This document shows positions 9,975 through 19,039 of a stretch of DNA of 64,000 nt, one piece after another. The position numbers were made by a program, and so were the translations under genes. The notes beneath the pieces are model-generated. The model worked only from the letters and a program-made list of their open reading frames with translations. It made no database searches and had not been told where the DNA came from. This DNA is from Hyphomicrobiales bacterium (GTDB lineage Bacteria; Pseudomonadota; Alphaproteobacteria; Rhizobiales; Rhodobiaceae). The stretch is taken from positions 62,001 to 126,000 of the forward strand of contig PKTR01000004.1 of the NCBI GenBank assembly GCA_002869065.1, written 5' to 3'. The number at the start of each line of letters is the position of its first letter. Position 1 is the stretch's first letter.

Positions 9975-12059
9975 TCAAGCCGCCGCCGGTTTCAGCCAGA
10001 CTTTGATGTCGTGGAAGGCAGGTCCGCCATAGGGCGCAATCGGGTCCGATCCGGTCAGGCAGTTGATGCCCCGCCCGTCGACAAAGGCCTCGCTCGGCCA
10101 GATGCTCTCGGACACCAGAACCCCTTGCTGCAGACCGTCAAACAACCGCGCATGCAGCCGCACGGTGCCGCGCATATTGCCGATCTCGACCAGATCGCCC
10201 TCGGCGATACCAAGCCGCTCCGCCGCACTCGGGTGGATCATCACCTCCGGCCGAACTTCGCGCGCGAGCGAGGTTTCCGTCTCGTTGAAGGTCGAGTTGA
10301 GGAAGTTCCGCGCCGGCGACGTCGTCAGCCGGAACGGATGCTCGTCGTCGGCCGCCTCGATCACCGGCCAGAAATCCGGCAGCGACGGCATCGCCTCGAC
10401 CGGACCGAACGGTCCCGCCTTACACGGCGAATCAACCGTCGCCCAGTCGACGGCGAAACGATAGCGCCCGCTCGGCGTCGCAAAGCCATTGAGATAGTGC
10501 GATGTCTCGAAGTCCGGCTGCATGTCGATCCAGCGTTTTTCCTTCAACTCATCGTAAGAGCCGAGATCGGCCCGCTGGAGCATCCAGTCGATGTGCTCAC
10601 GGGCCGACATAGCAAAGCCCGGATGCTCGGCGCCGACGCGTTTGGCAATCTCCGCGATGACATCGACATTCTCGCGCGCCTCGCCGGGCGCTTCGAGAAG
10701 CTTCGGGCCGAGCATGAAATACTGGTGCCCGCCGCCACGGTAGATATCGTCATGCTCGAGGAACATGGTCGCCGGCAGCACGATGTCGGCCATCCTGGCG
10801 GTTTCCGTCATCACCTGCTCGTGCACGCAGACGAACAGATCGTCGCGGAAAAACCCCTTGCGCACCTTGTTCTGGTCCGGTGCGACAAGCACCGGATTGG
10901 TGTTCTGCGTGAACACCGCCTTGACCGGAGGCCCGCCGAGCAGTGCTTCCGCCTCGCCGGTGAGGATCTCGCCCATGCGCGAATGATCGAGCGCACGCAC
11001 CGAAGTGTCGAGCACATCGAGCCCTTCGACCATCGTCTTGTCGAGCTTGTAGAGCGCACCGTTGTTGTGAAATGCGCCGCCGCCCTCGTATTGCCAGAGC
11101 CCGGCGACCGTTGCGATCGACATTGCCGCATGCATGCTGACCACGCCGTTGCGCTGGCGAGTGAAGCCGTAACCGAGTCGCAGGAAGGTCTTGTTGGTGG
11201 TCCCGATCAGCCGCGCAAAGGTCTCGATCTCCTCCACGGAAAGCCCGGTGATCTCGGCCGCCCATTGCGGCGTACGCGTGGAGAGATGCGCTTCGAGCGC
11301 TTCCGTGCCTTCCGCGTAACGCTCGAGATAGGCTCGATCCGCATGGCCATCGCGGAACAGGATATGCATCACCGCGCAGGCGAGCGCGCCATCGGTGCCC
11401 GGCTTCAGGATCAGCGCCATGTCGGCCTGTTTCGCCGTCTCGGTACGGTAGACATCGACGACGACGATCTTCGCGCCCCGGTTTTTCCGCGCAGCCACTG
11501 CGTGCGTCATGACGTTGACCTGGGTGGCGACCGGATTGGTGCCCCAGATGACGACGCAGTCCGACTTCGCCATCTCGCGCGGGTCGGGACCGGCGAGCTT
11601 GCCGGTGCCGCCGACGAAGCCGGTGGTCGCCATGTTGGAACAGAAACTGTCGAACTGGCGGGAGTAACTCTTCGAATAGCGCAGCCGCTGCAGGGAATCC
11701 CGCTGCACCAGCCCCATCGTGCCGGCGTAATGCGTCGGCCACACCGCCTGCGCGCCGAACTCGGCCTCGACCTTGAGGAAATTCTCGGCAACGATATCGA
11801 GCGCGTCGTCCCAGGAGATTTCCGTGAACTGACCCGAACCCTTCGGCCCGGTACGCTTCAGCGGTTTCAGCACCCGCTTCGGATTGTAGAGACGCTCGGC
11901 ATAGCGCGCGACTTTGGCGCAGATGACACCGGCCGTATAGGAGTTGTCCTTGGCGCCGCGAAGCCGGCCGATCCTGCCGTTCTCGTCGATTTCGACATCG
12001 AGAGCGCAGGTCGAGGGACAATCATGCGGACAGGTCGAGTGACCGATATGGAACGTCAT
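9975..12059 (-). CDS. Molybdopterin-dependent oxidoreductase, DMSO reductase superfamily
   Basis: About 694 residues. The N terminus binds a [4Fe-4S] cluster: CPHDCPSTC, with a fourth Cys in GVICAKVARY. It continues with bis-MGD-binding features such as VVIWGTNPVATQVN and a C-terminal molydopterin dinucleotide-binding domain (AERLGIAEGDLVEIGN). No twin-arginine signal is seen, so a cytoplasmic enzyme is inferred. The substrate is not predictable; relatives are annotated as formate dehydrogenase-like or S-/N-oxide reductase-like. No electron-transfer subunit or chaperone gene is next to it. ATG 12059 is chosen because GAGG lies five bases upstream; two in-frame GTG codons precede it. Confidence 0.88.
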   Translation of the reverse strand: MTFHIGHSTCPHDCPSTCALDVEIDENGRIGRLRGAKDNSYTAGVICAKVARYAERLYNPKRVLKPLKRTGPKGSGQFTEISWDDALDIVAENFLKVEAEFGAQAVWPTHYAGTMGLVQRDSLQRLRYSKSYSRQFDSFCSNMATTGFVGGTGKLAGPDPREMAKSDCVVIWGTNPVATQVNVMTHAVAARKNRGAKIVVVDVYRTETAKQADMALILKPGTDGALACAVMHILFRDGHADRAYLERYAEGTEALEAHLSTRTPQWAAEITGLSVEEIETFARLIGTTNKTFLRLGYGFTRQRNGVVSMHAAMSIATVAGLWQYEGGGAFHNNGALYKLDKTMVEGLDVLDTSVRALDHSRMGEILTGEAEALLGGPPVKAVFTQNTNPVLVAPDQNKVRKGFFRDDLFVCVHEQVMTETARMADIVLPATMFLEHDDIYRGGGHQYFMLGPKLLEAPGEARENVDVIAEIAKRVGAEHPGFAMSAREHIDWMLQRADLGSYDELKEKRWIDMQPDFETSHYLNGFATPSGRYRFAVDWATVDSPCKAGPFGPVEAMPSLPDFWPVIEAADDEHPFRLTTSPARNFLNSTFNETETSLAREVRPEVMIHPSAAERLGIAEGDLVEIGNMRGTVRLHARLFDGLQQGVLVSESIWPSEAFVDGRGINCLTGSDPIAPYGGPAFHDIKVWLKPAAA

Positions 12060-12230
12060 CACCACCTCGTAGGCATTGAGCCGCGTGTCTTTAGCCCAAA
12101 ACCGGTATCCACTTTTGGGAGACGCGCTTTGACTGAAAAACGCTGCGGGGCAAGCCGCCGGCCCGCCCCGATGTGGCGCAGAGCATAACCCGCCACGACG
12201 TCACAAAGAAGAACGTCGACCGCCGCGCCA

Positions 12231-12269
12231 AAAAGAAAACGGGCCAGCCCCGCGAGAGGCCGGCCCGTT
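12231..12269 (-). terminator. Rho-independent terminator of ndk
   Basis: A 12-bp stem (12238-12249 with 12258-12269, one G-U pair) with an 8-base loop is followed on the minus strand by TTCTTTT. It lies 25 bases after the ndk stop. Confidence 0.85.
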
Positions 12270-12294
12270 CCGAATTCATTCGCAGAAAGAAACG

Positions 12295-12717
12295 TCAGCC
12301 GACGATTTCGGTCTGCGCGAAGAAGTATGCGATTTCTTCCGCGGCCGTGTCCGGGCCGTCCGAACCGTGCACCGAGTTCTCGCCGAGCGACTCGGCGAAA
12401 TCCTTGCGGATGGTGCCCTCGGCGGCGTCGGCCGGATTGGTCGCGCCCATCACTTCGCGGTTCTTGGCAATGGCGTTCTCGCCTTCCAGAACCTGCACGA
12501 TGGTCGGGCCGGAGCTCATGAATTCGCACAGTTCGTCGAAGAACGGGCGTTCCTTGTGCACGGCGTAGAAGCCTTCGGCGACGGCGCGGGTCATCCAGAC
12601 CCGCTTCTGCGCCACGACGCGCAGGCCGGCGCTTTCCAGCCGGTCGACAATCTTGCCCGTGATGTTACGCTTGGTGGCATCGGGCTTAATCATGGAGAAC
12701 GTGCGTTCGATCGCCAT
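12295..12717 (-). CDS. ndk: Nucleoside diphosphate kinase
   Basis: Balances NTP and dNTP pools by phosphate transfer through a phospho-histidine. 140 residues, the standard length, beginning [14 protein letters not shown] at ATG 12717 after a GGAAGGAT ribosome site; a longer open frame upstream is non-conserved. The catalytic His is in NSVHGSDGP. Monocistronic with its own terminator. Confidence 0.96.
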   Translation of the reverse strand: MAIERTFSMIKPDATKRNITGKIVDRLESAGLRVVAQKRVWMTRAVAEGFYAVHKERPFFDELCEFMSSGPTIVQVLEGENAIAKNREVMGATNPADAAEGTIRKDFAESLGENSVHGSDGPDTAAEEIAYFFAQTEIVG

Positions 12718-13039
12718 GGGATCCTTCCTTGTGTATCGAGAGGGTGTCGGTTGAATGTTGCGGCGACGTATAGCCGTGCCGCAACGCCCCGGCAAGCGGG
12801 CGTTTTCGCCGAAACGCTGAGCCTGCCTGCCGCCCCACCCCGCAATCCGCCGCCAGCTTTCCCCTTTTTGCCTAAAACAACAGCAGGAAAGCGCCCTTGG
12901 AACAGGCACGTTAACCATAACGAGCGGTTAAAGACGCTGAATTCGCGCCATTTTGTCCCAGTGGAATTGCAGAAATCCGTCATTCCAATAGAATAAATCC
13001 TGCGGCGACTTGCCGGGCGACATCGGGTGAGGCGGAACG
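12718..13039. other. Intergenic region between ndk and dinB
   Basis: No credible gene. It carries the two divergent promoter regions. TTAACC (12911-12916) and GGTTAA (12926-12931) form an inverted repeat, and the first arm extends to TTAACCAT, which resembles a CtrA half-site. The ribosome site GGCGGAAC of dinB is at the right edge. Confidence 0.5.
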
Positions 13040-13555
13040 ATGAAGAAATTTTTCTTAATGCAGGCGCAATACAATGCCTGGGCCAACGGCATCATTTACG
13101 AGGCCAGTGCGGAACTTTCCGAAGAAGAGTATCACCGCGACATTGGCGCGTATTTCCGTTCCGTTCACGGCACACTGAACCACATGTACGCCGCAGACAT
13201 GGTCTGGCTGGCGCGGTTCAGTAATGAGGGCGAGATCCTCACCTCCGTCGACGATATCCTGTTCGAGGACCTCGCCGACCTGCGCGAGGCCCGCGTCGTG
13301 CTCGACGAACGCATCCTGTCGCTGGTGCAGCAGATGACCGACGTCGACTTCGAGCGGCCGATCCTGTTCCGCACCACGCGGCGACCGGTACTGGTCGAAA
13401 AGCCGCTGTTGGCTGCCATGGCGCACTTCTTTACCCACCATGCGCACCATCGTGGCCAGATCCACGCCTTCCTGCGCCAGCTTGGCTACAAGCCGGCGCC
13501 GATCGACATGATCCACTTCCAGGAAGACATCGGCGTCGGCGTGGCGGCCGCCTGA
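13040..13555 (+). CDS. DinB family protein
   Basis: 171-residue four-helix-bundle protein of the DinB/YfiT-like metalloenzyme superfamily. Likely metal-ligand histidines lie in GTLNHMYAAD (N-terminal helix) and FTHHAHHRGQIH (residues about 131-142). Members can be thiol-dependent transferases, but the reaction here is unknown. Monocistronic; a strong terminator follows. Confidence 0.85.
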   Translation: MKKFFLMQAQYNAWANGIIYEASAELSEEEYHRDIGAYFRSVHGTLNHMYAADMVWLARFSNEGEILTSVDDILFEDLADLREARVVLDERILSLVQQMTDVDFERPILFRTTRRPVLVEKPLLAAMAHFFTHHAHHRGQIHAFLRQLGYKPAPIDMIHFQEDIGVGVAAA

Positions 13556-13578
13556 CCCCTTCTCAGTGCAGCAGACCG

Positions 13579-13606
13579 AAGGCGGGCCAAAAGCCCGCCT
13601 TTTTTG
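13579..13606 (+). terminator. Rho-independent terminator of dinB
   Basis: A perfect 9-bp stem AAGGCGGGC/GCCCGCCTT with loop CAAAA, followed by TTTTT, lies 24 bases after the dinB stop. Confidence 0.9.
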
Positions 13607-13627
13607 TGTCCGCAACCATGCACGTGA

Positions 13628-13705
13628 CGAGAGTCTTGAAAGCCAAAAGCCGACTCTTGATATTCGGAACTGGATTCAAGACTCCGAAAACCGGACTCTT
13701 GAATC
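13628..13705. repeat. Cluster of GACTCTTGA repeats and a 14-bp hairpin
   Basis: GA(G/C)TCTTGA occurs at about 13631, 13652 and 13694, with its inverse TCAAGACTC at 13676. The last two form a 14-bp stem (13673-13686 with 13692-13705, one C-C mismatch) around loop AAAAC. The stem abuts the stop codon of the next minus-strand gene, so it may act in termination or mRNA protection, or be a REP-like mobile fragment. Confidence 0.6.
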
Positions 13706-14074
13706 TCAAGGATCGATCGTGACGCGCCGCTGTTCGAGCAGCCGGCCGTCCTGCCGGAAATCGACCAGAGCGCCGCGCAACGCATGATGCGGCGGCAGCG
13801 TCGCGGTCGCCATCAGCGGCTTCAGCGCCATGGTACACATCTCGCCATGGGCGCCGATTTCGACGATCACCGGCGCGTAGCCGCTCTGCATCACCGGCTT
13901 GATCTCGACGCTTTCGATCCGATAGCAGCCGTTCGGCGCCAGATAGGTGGCTTCCAGCCGGTAGGAACCGCCCGGCTGCTGAACGATCCTGTCGCCCTCA
14001 CCAGCGAGCGCCGGCCCGGCCATGATCAGGATCGACAGAGCGGCGGCGAAACAGGCGGACATCCTTGGAGCCAT
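13706..14074 (-). CDS. Hypothetical periplasmic protein
   Basis: 122 residues from ATG 14074 (GGAGG ten bases upstream). Residues 1-23 form a signal peptide (MAPRMSACFAAALSILIMAG, likely cut after GPALA). The mature protein has two Cys (APNGCYRIESVEI and GEMCTMALKPL) that could form a disulfide, and a beta-rich composition. I do not recognise the family. It is divergent from the ABC-F gene, and a strong hairpin abuts its stop codon. Confidence 0.7.
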   Translation of the reverse strand: MAPRMSACFAAALSILIMAGPALAGEGDRIVQQPGGSYRLEATYLAPNGCYRIESVEIKPVMQSGYAPVIVEIGAHGEMCTMALKPLMATATLPPHHALRGALVDFRQDGRLLEQRRVTIDP

Positions 14075-14260
14075 ACGACAGAGCCCTCCATTCTCATTCT
14101 GCGACGACCGTAGCGGCGCAGCGTTGCGAAAAGCTCTACACGGCCGACAGGGCGAAATCACGGCCGCCCGCCCTCACCCATTCACCACAGCAATGCAAAA
14201 ACGGCGCAACCGCGCGTTTCTGATCTTGCACGCGGCGTCAGGATCGGCCACCAAGCATCC

Positions 14261-16147
14261 ATGTTGCGCATCACCGATCTCACCTACCGGCTCAGCGAAC
14301 GCACCCTGTTCGACAAAGCGTCCCTGACGATCCCCGACGGCATGAAGGTCGGGCTCGTCGGCCGCAACGGCACGGGCAAGACCACCCTGTTCCGCCTGAT
14401 CTGCAGCGAGATCGCGCCCGAAAGCGGCGAGATCGAGATGCCGCGCGCGGCAAAACTCGGCCGCGTCGCGCAAGAGGCCCCCGGCGGACCGGACCGGCTG
14501 ATCGACTGGGTGCTTGCCGCCGACAGCGAACGCACCTCGCTTCTCGCCGAAGCCGAGACCGCCGACGATCCGCACCGCATCGCTGAAATCCACACCCGCC
14601 TCGCCGACATCGATGCGCACGCGGCGGAATCCCGCGCCGCCACCATCCTTGCCGGTCTCGGCTTCGACAACGACGCCCAGCAGCGCCCCTGCTCCGACTT
14701 TTCGGGCGGCTGGCGCATGCGCGTCGCGCTCGCCTCCGTGCTGTTCTGCGAGCCGGACCTTCTCCTGCTCGATGAACCGACCAACTATCTCGACCTCGAA
14801 GGCACTCTGTGGCTGGAGAACTACCTCTCCCGCTACCCGAAGACCGTCGTACTCATCAGCCACGACCGCGACCTCTTGAATAGCGCCGTCGACCACATCG
14901 CCCATCTGGAGCACGGCAAGCTCACCATCTACCGCGGCGGCTACGACCAGTTCGACCGTCAGCGCCGAGAACAGCTCGTGCTGCAGCAAAAGGCGAAGGA
15001 AAAACAGGACGTTCAGCGCGCCCACCTGCAGGCCTTCGTCGACCGTTTCCGCGCCAAGGCGACCAAGGCCCGCCAGGCCCAGTCGCGCCTCAAGATGCTG
15101 GAAAAGATGACGCCGATCGCCGCCGTCATCGAAGACCACATGCAGCCGATCTCCTTCCCGGAACCGACGACGCGGCTCGCCCCACCGATCCTCGCCTTCG
15201 ACAAGGTCGCGGTCGGCTACGAGCCGGGCAAGCCGATCCTGTCACGCGTGTCGCTGCGCATCGACCATGACGACCGCATCGCCCTGCTCGGCCAGAACGG
15301 CAACGGCAAGTCGACGCTCGCCAAGCTGATCTCCGGCCGTCTCGAGGCCGAGGCAGGATCGATCACCCGCGCGCCGAAGCTCGACGTCGCCTTCTTCGCC
15401 CAGCACCAGCTCGACGAATTGAAGCCGGAACAGTCGGCGGTCGCCCATGTTCGCGCGCTGATGCCGAACGAGGCGGAAGCCAAGGTGCGATCTCGCGTCG
15501 CCCGTTTCGGCCTGCCGACCGACCGCATGGAAACGCCGGCGCGCGATCTGTCCGGCGGTGAAAAGGCCCGCCTGCTGCTCGGCCTCGCCACCTTCCACGG
15601 GCCGAACCTGCTGGTGCTCGACGAACCGACCAACCATCTCGACATCGATGCCCGCGAGGCGCTTGTGCAGGCGCTCGCCGCCTATGACGGCGCCGTCATC
15701 GTCATCAGCCACGACCGCCATCTGGTCGAAACCTCAGCCGACCGGCTGTGGCTCGTCGCCGACGGCACCGTCTCGCCCTTCGATGGCGACATGGAGGATT
15801 ACCGTCGCCTCGTTCTGCGCCGCGGCGCCCCTGCAAATGACACGGCAAAATCCGATGATGACGGGAAAGGTTCGGCGCAGGATCGCCGCCGCGCCGCCGC
15901 GGCCCGCCGCAAGGAAATGGCACCGCTTCGCAAGCAGATCCAGGATGCCGAAAAGCGCATCGAAAAGCTGAACGCAGAACTCGAAAAGCTCGACGCGCAA
16001 CTCGCCGACCCCGCGCTTTTCACCTCCGACGCCGCCAAGGGCGCAGCGCTTTCCAAGAAGCGTTCGGACACGGCCGCCGAAATCGCCAGCACGGAAGAAT
16101 CCTGGCTCGAAATGTCGGCGGAGTACGAAGAAGCAACAGCCGAATAG
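14261..16147 (+). CDS. ABC-F family ATPase (Uup/EttA-like)
   Basis: 628-residue soluble tandem ABC ATPase without membrane segments, expected to act on ribosomes (E-site) rather than in transport. Both halves are complete: Walker A GLVGRNGTGKTTL and ALLGQNGNGKSTL; signatures FSGGWRMRVALA and LSGGEKARLLLGL; Walker B LLLLDEPTNYLDLE and LLVLDEPTNHLDID. An ABC-tran linker with charged helices and a Lys/Glu-rich coiled-coil C terminus (from about residue 540) are typical of Uup. The start at ATG 14261 has a weak upstream ribosome site. Confidence 0.92.
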   Translation: MLRITDLTYRLSERTLFDKASLTIPDGMKVGLVGRNGTGKTTLFRLICSEIAPESGEIEMPRAAKLGRVAQEAPGGPDRLIDWVLAADSERTSLLAEAETADDPHRIAEIHTRLADIDAHAAESRAATILAGLGFDNDAQQRPCSDFSGGWRMRVALASVLFCEPDLLLLDEPTNYLDLEGTLWLENYLSRYPKTVVLISHDRDLLNSAVDHIAHLEHGKLTIYRGGYDQFDRQRREQLVLQQKAKEKQDVQRAHLQAFVDRFRAKATKARQAQSRLKMLEKMTPIAAVIEDHMQPISFPEPTTRLAPPILAFDKVAVGYEPGKPILSRVSLRIDHDDRIALLGQNGNGKSTLAKLISGRLEAEAGSITRAPKLDVAFFAQHQLDELKPEQSAVAHVRALMPNEAEAKVRSRVARFGLPTDRMETPARDLSGGEKARLLLGLATFHGPNLLVLDEPTNHLDIDAREALVQALAAYDGAVIVISHDRHLVETSADRLWLVADGTVSPFDGDMEDYRRLVLRRGAPANDTAKSDDDGKGSAQDRRRAAAARRKEMAPLRKQIQDAEKRIEKLNAELEKLDAQLADPALFTSDAAKGAALSKKRSDTAAEIASTEESWLEMSAEYEEATAE

Positions 16148-16347
16148 GCGTATTCTTGTGCACCCTGCGGGAAAGCACTCGAGCGCGTCCGCCGCCACAG
16201 GGTTAATCAGATATTTATTTGAAACATAAAAACAATTTCCAAATATAAATGGATTTGAAACCACGTTAGAACAGCCGAAATTTACAACTTTATCTTATCG
16301 TCAGCGCCAATCGGTGGGAAAGACAGACCGAAGGGACGTCAGACGAC

Positions 16348-17826
16348 ATGGAATCGACAGCTTCCGCGCGGCTCGATCAGGCTGAAGAACGGCTTCAGCC
16401 GCTCATTCTCGATCTCGATCACACGGTGATCAACACCGACCTGCTCTACGAGTCGGTGGTTGTCTTCCTACGCCGCGAACCCTGGCAGTTCTACAAGCTC
16501 GGCCTGTGGCTGATGAAGGGCAAGGCGCATCTGAAAGAGCAGCTCTCGCGTCGCGTCGAACTCGACATCGAGCATCTGCCGCTCAATGACGACCTCATCA
16601 CCTATGCCCGCTGGGAGGCGGAAAACGGCCGGCCGATCCATCTGGCGACCGCGTCGCACGAGTCGATTGCCCATCGCATCGCCGAGCGCCTCGATTTCAT
16701 CGACGAGGTGCACGCCTCGACCGGCACGGTGAACCTGAAATCGGCGACCAAGGCGGCGCACCTGAAGGAGCGCTTCCCCGAAGGCTTCCAGTATGCCGGC
16801 GACAGCATGGCGGACGTCCCCGTGTTCGCCGCCGCCAGCCAGGCGATCCTCGTTCACCCGAGCGAGCGCATGGAGCGCGCGGCCAAGGCGACCGCCGACG
16901 TCAAGACCGTCTTCCCGCGTGAGAAACCAACGCTGAAATTCGGCGTGAAGGTGCTGCGCCTGCATCAATGGGCAAAGAACGCGCTGCTCTTCGTGCCGCT
17001 CATCCTCGGAGGTCTGTCGCTCGACCCGACCGCCTGGATGGCCGCCTTCGCCGGCTTCATCGCTCTCGGCATGATGGCGTCCGCCACCTATCTCATCAAC
17101 GATTTGTGGGACCTCGACGCCGACCGCGCCCACTGGTCGAAGAAGTTCCGTCCGCTGGCCAGTGGCCGTCTCGGAATTACCACCGCACTCGGGCTGATAC
17201 CGCTCGGTATCGGCGGATCGCTGGCACTGGGCGCCGCGATCGGCGGCGATGTCGTGCTCGCGCTGCTGGTCTATCTGGCGGCGACACTCACCTACTCGCT
17301 CTATCTCAAGCGCGTCCCGTTCCTCGACACGGCGATGCTGGCGAGCCTCTTCACCCTCAGGCTCGGCCTCGGCGTCGTACTTGTCGACGTACCGCCCTCG
17401 CCCTGGCTGTTCGTCTTCTCGATGTTCCTGTTCCTGTCGCTGTCGCTCGCCAAGCGCTACACCGAGGTGATCCGCAACGGCCACAAGGGCAAGAGCAAGA
17501 CCATCCACGGCCGCGGCTATACCGAAGGTGATGATCCCGTGCTGATGGCGTTCGGCTCGGCCAGCGGTGTCGCCGCCGTGCTCGTCATGGTGCTATATCT
17601 GACCAATGAGGCCTTCAACGCGACCTTCTACTCGATGCCCGTCGCTCTGTGGGGTCTTCCGGTTGTGCTGTTCCTGTGGCTTGGCCGCATCTGGCTGATG
17701 TGCCAGCGCCAGCTGCTCGACGACGACCCGGTTGTGTTCGCGGTCAAGGACCGCCCGAGCCTCGCGCTCGGCGGCATCATGGGCCTGTTTTTCATCTTTG
17801 CCTGGCTCGGAGGTCAGATCGGCTGA
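16348..17826 (+). CDS. HAD phosphatase-UbiA prenyltransferase fusion
   Basis: 492 residues in two parts. Residues 1 to about 190 are a HAD-type hydrolase with the nucleophile motif LILDLDHTVINTD and the acidic motif YAGDSMADV. Residues about 200-492 are a multi-pass UbiA prenyltransferase with the first polar motif NDLWDLDADRAH followed by KKFRPLASG; the closest concept is phosphoribosyl/decaprenyl-phosphate transferase-like UbiA proteins. It likely couples prenyl-phosphate transfer to dephosphorylation at the membrane. Its stop overlaps the start of a GtrA gene, which suggests polyprenyl-linked sugar or lipid synthesis. The AT-rich 200 bases upstream probably hold the promoter. Confidence 0.87.
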   Translation: MESTASARLDQAEERLQPLILDLDHTVINTDLLYESVVVFLRREPWQFYKLGLWLMKGKAHLKEQLSRRVELDIEHLPLNDDLITYARWEAENGRPIHLATASHESIAHRIAERLDFIDEVHASTGTVNLKSATKAAHLKERFPEGFQYAGDSMADVPVFAAASQAILVHPSERMERAAKATADVKTVFPREKPTLKFGVKVLRLHQWAKNALLFVPLILGGLSLDPTAWMAAFAGFIALGMMASATYLINDLWDLDADRAHWSKKFRPLASGRLGITTALGLIPLGIGGSLALGAAIGGDVVLALLVYLAATLTYSLYLKRVPFLDTAMLASLFTLRLGLGVVLVDVPPSPWLFVFSMFLFLSLSLAKRYTEVIRNGHKGKSKTIHGRGYTEGDDPVLMAFGSASGVAAVLVMVLYLTNEAFNATFYSMPVALWGLPVVLFLWLGRIWLMCQRQLLDDDPVVFAVKDRPSLALGGIMGLFFIFAWLGGQIG

Positions 17827-18263
17827 TGCAAGCGGCAAGCACCCTGATCGCCCGGTACAACACCAGCCCCGAGCTGCAGCAGATCGTCCGCTTTCTCTTT
17901 GCCGGCGGCTTCGCGGCCGCCGTCAACTGGCTGATCCGCATCGGCCTTTCGTTCTTCATGCCGTTCTGGCTGGCGGTGCTGCTTGCCTACATGATCGGCA
18001 TGAGCGTCGGCTACACGCTCTACAGCCGCTTCGTCTTCCAGGGCCCGCGCAACGACGCCAAGAAGGCGCACACCCGCATCGTGCATTTCCTGTCGGTGAA
18101 TGCCTTCTCCGCCGTCATCGTGCTCGGCCTGTCGCTGGCGCTCGCGTATCTGTTGACGATGGTGCTGCCGCTGTTCTTCGCCGAAGCGATCGCCCACGGC
18201 ATCGCCATCTTCTGCGGCGCCGTCACCAATTATATCGGCCACAAGGTGATTACGTTCGATTGA
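17826..18263 (+). CDS. GtrA-like family membrane protein
   Basis: 145 residues with four membrane segments (IVRFLFAGGFAAAVNWLI, FWLAVLLAYMIGMSVGYTLY, AFSAVIVLGLSLALAYLL, IAHGIAIFCGAVTNYIGH), the GtrA fold. GtrA proteins are thought to move polyprenyl-phosphate-linked sugars across the inner membrane. The start ATG overlaps the stop of the HAD-UbiA gene (TGATG), so the two are translationally coupled and probably function together. Confidence 0.87.
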   Translation: MQAASTLIARYNTSPELQQIVRFLFAGGFAAAVNWLIRIGLSFFMPFWLAVLLAYMIGMSVGYTLYSRFVFQGPRNDAKKAHTRIVHFLSVNAFSAVIVLGLSLALAYLLTMVLPLFFAEAIAHGIAIFCGAVTNYIGHKVITFD

Positions 18264-18293
18264 GCGGAAATCCGGACGGAAACCCGTCAACGG

Positions 18294-18968
18294 CTAGCCA
18301 GCCTGACCGGCCAGCACGGCGAGCACATCCGCACCCTTGACGTCCTTCGGCAATTTGAAGAAGTCGCCCTCGAGTTCGAGCGCATCCTCCAGCTTGACGT
18401 GATAGTCCCGGCGCGGCACTTCGAGCGCGCCGAAGCGCATCAGGTGCTCGGTGACGAACTGCGTGTCGAGCAGCCGGAAGCCGCCGGCCTTCAGCCGCGC
18501 GACGAGATGCACCAGCGCCACTTTGGAGGCATCGCGTTCGCGCGAGAACATACTTTCGCCGAAAAACGCGCCGCCGAGCCGGATGCCGTAGAGCCCGCCG
18601 ACCAGCTTGCCATCCCGCCACGCCTCAACGGTATGGCAGCGTCCGATGCGGAACAATTCTCCGTAGAGCCGGCGAATGCGCTGGTTGATCCAGGTCTTTC
18701 GCCGCCCGGGTCCCGGCGCCGCGCAGCCCTCGATCACGCCGGAGAAATCGCTGTCGATGCGGACCTCGAACACATCCTGCCGGACCGTGCGCTGCAAGCG
18801 TTTGGAGACATGGAAGCGGTCGAGCGGAACCACCCCGCGCATCTCCGGCTCGATCCAATAGAGACCCGGATCGTCAGCCGATTCCGCCATCGGGAAGATG
18901 CCGCAGGCATAGGCCTTCAGCAGGACCTGCGGCGTGATTTCAAGAAGAATGTCGTCAGCGCCCGCCAT
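18294..18968 (-). CDS. aat: Leucyl/phenylalanyl-tRNA--protein transferase
   Basis: Adds Leu or Phe from aminoacyl-tRNA to N-terminal Arg/Lys of proteins in the N-degron pathway. 224 residues, the usual length, with [29 protein letters not shown] and [29 protein letters not shown] stretch precedes the ATG. It lies 71 bases downstream of accC on the same strand, as in many alphaproteobacteria. Confidence 0.95.
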   Translation of the reverse strand: MAGADDILLEITPQVLLKAYACGIFPMAESADDPGLYWIEPEMRGVVPLDRFHVSKRLQRTVRQDVFEVRIDSDFSGVIEGCAAPGPGRRKTWINQRIRRLYGELFRIGRCHTVEAWRDGKLVGGLYGIRLGGAFFGESMFSRERDASKVALVHLVARLKAGGFRLLDTQFVTEHLMRFGALEVPRRDYHVKLEDALELEGDFFKLPKDVKGADVLAVLAGQAG

Positions 18969-19039
18969 GATCGGCCGTCGCTTCCCCCCTGCTCATCGGT
19001 CTTTTGGCTGGCTCCACAGAAGACCCGGCATTTGCCGGA

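Noticed and set aside
10011-12188. 725-codon plus-strand open frame over the molybdopterin enzyme
   Set aside because: Antisense shadow; the minus-strand product has clear cluster and cofactor motifs.
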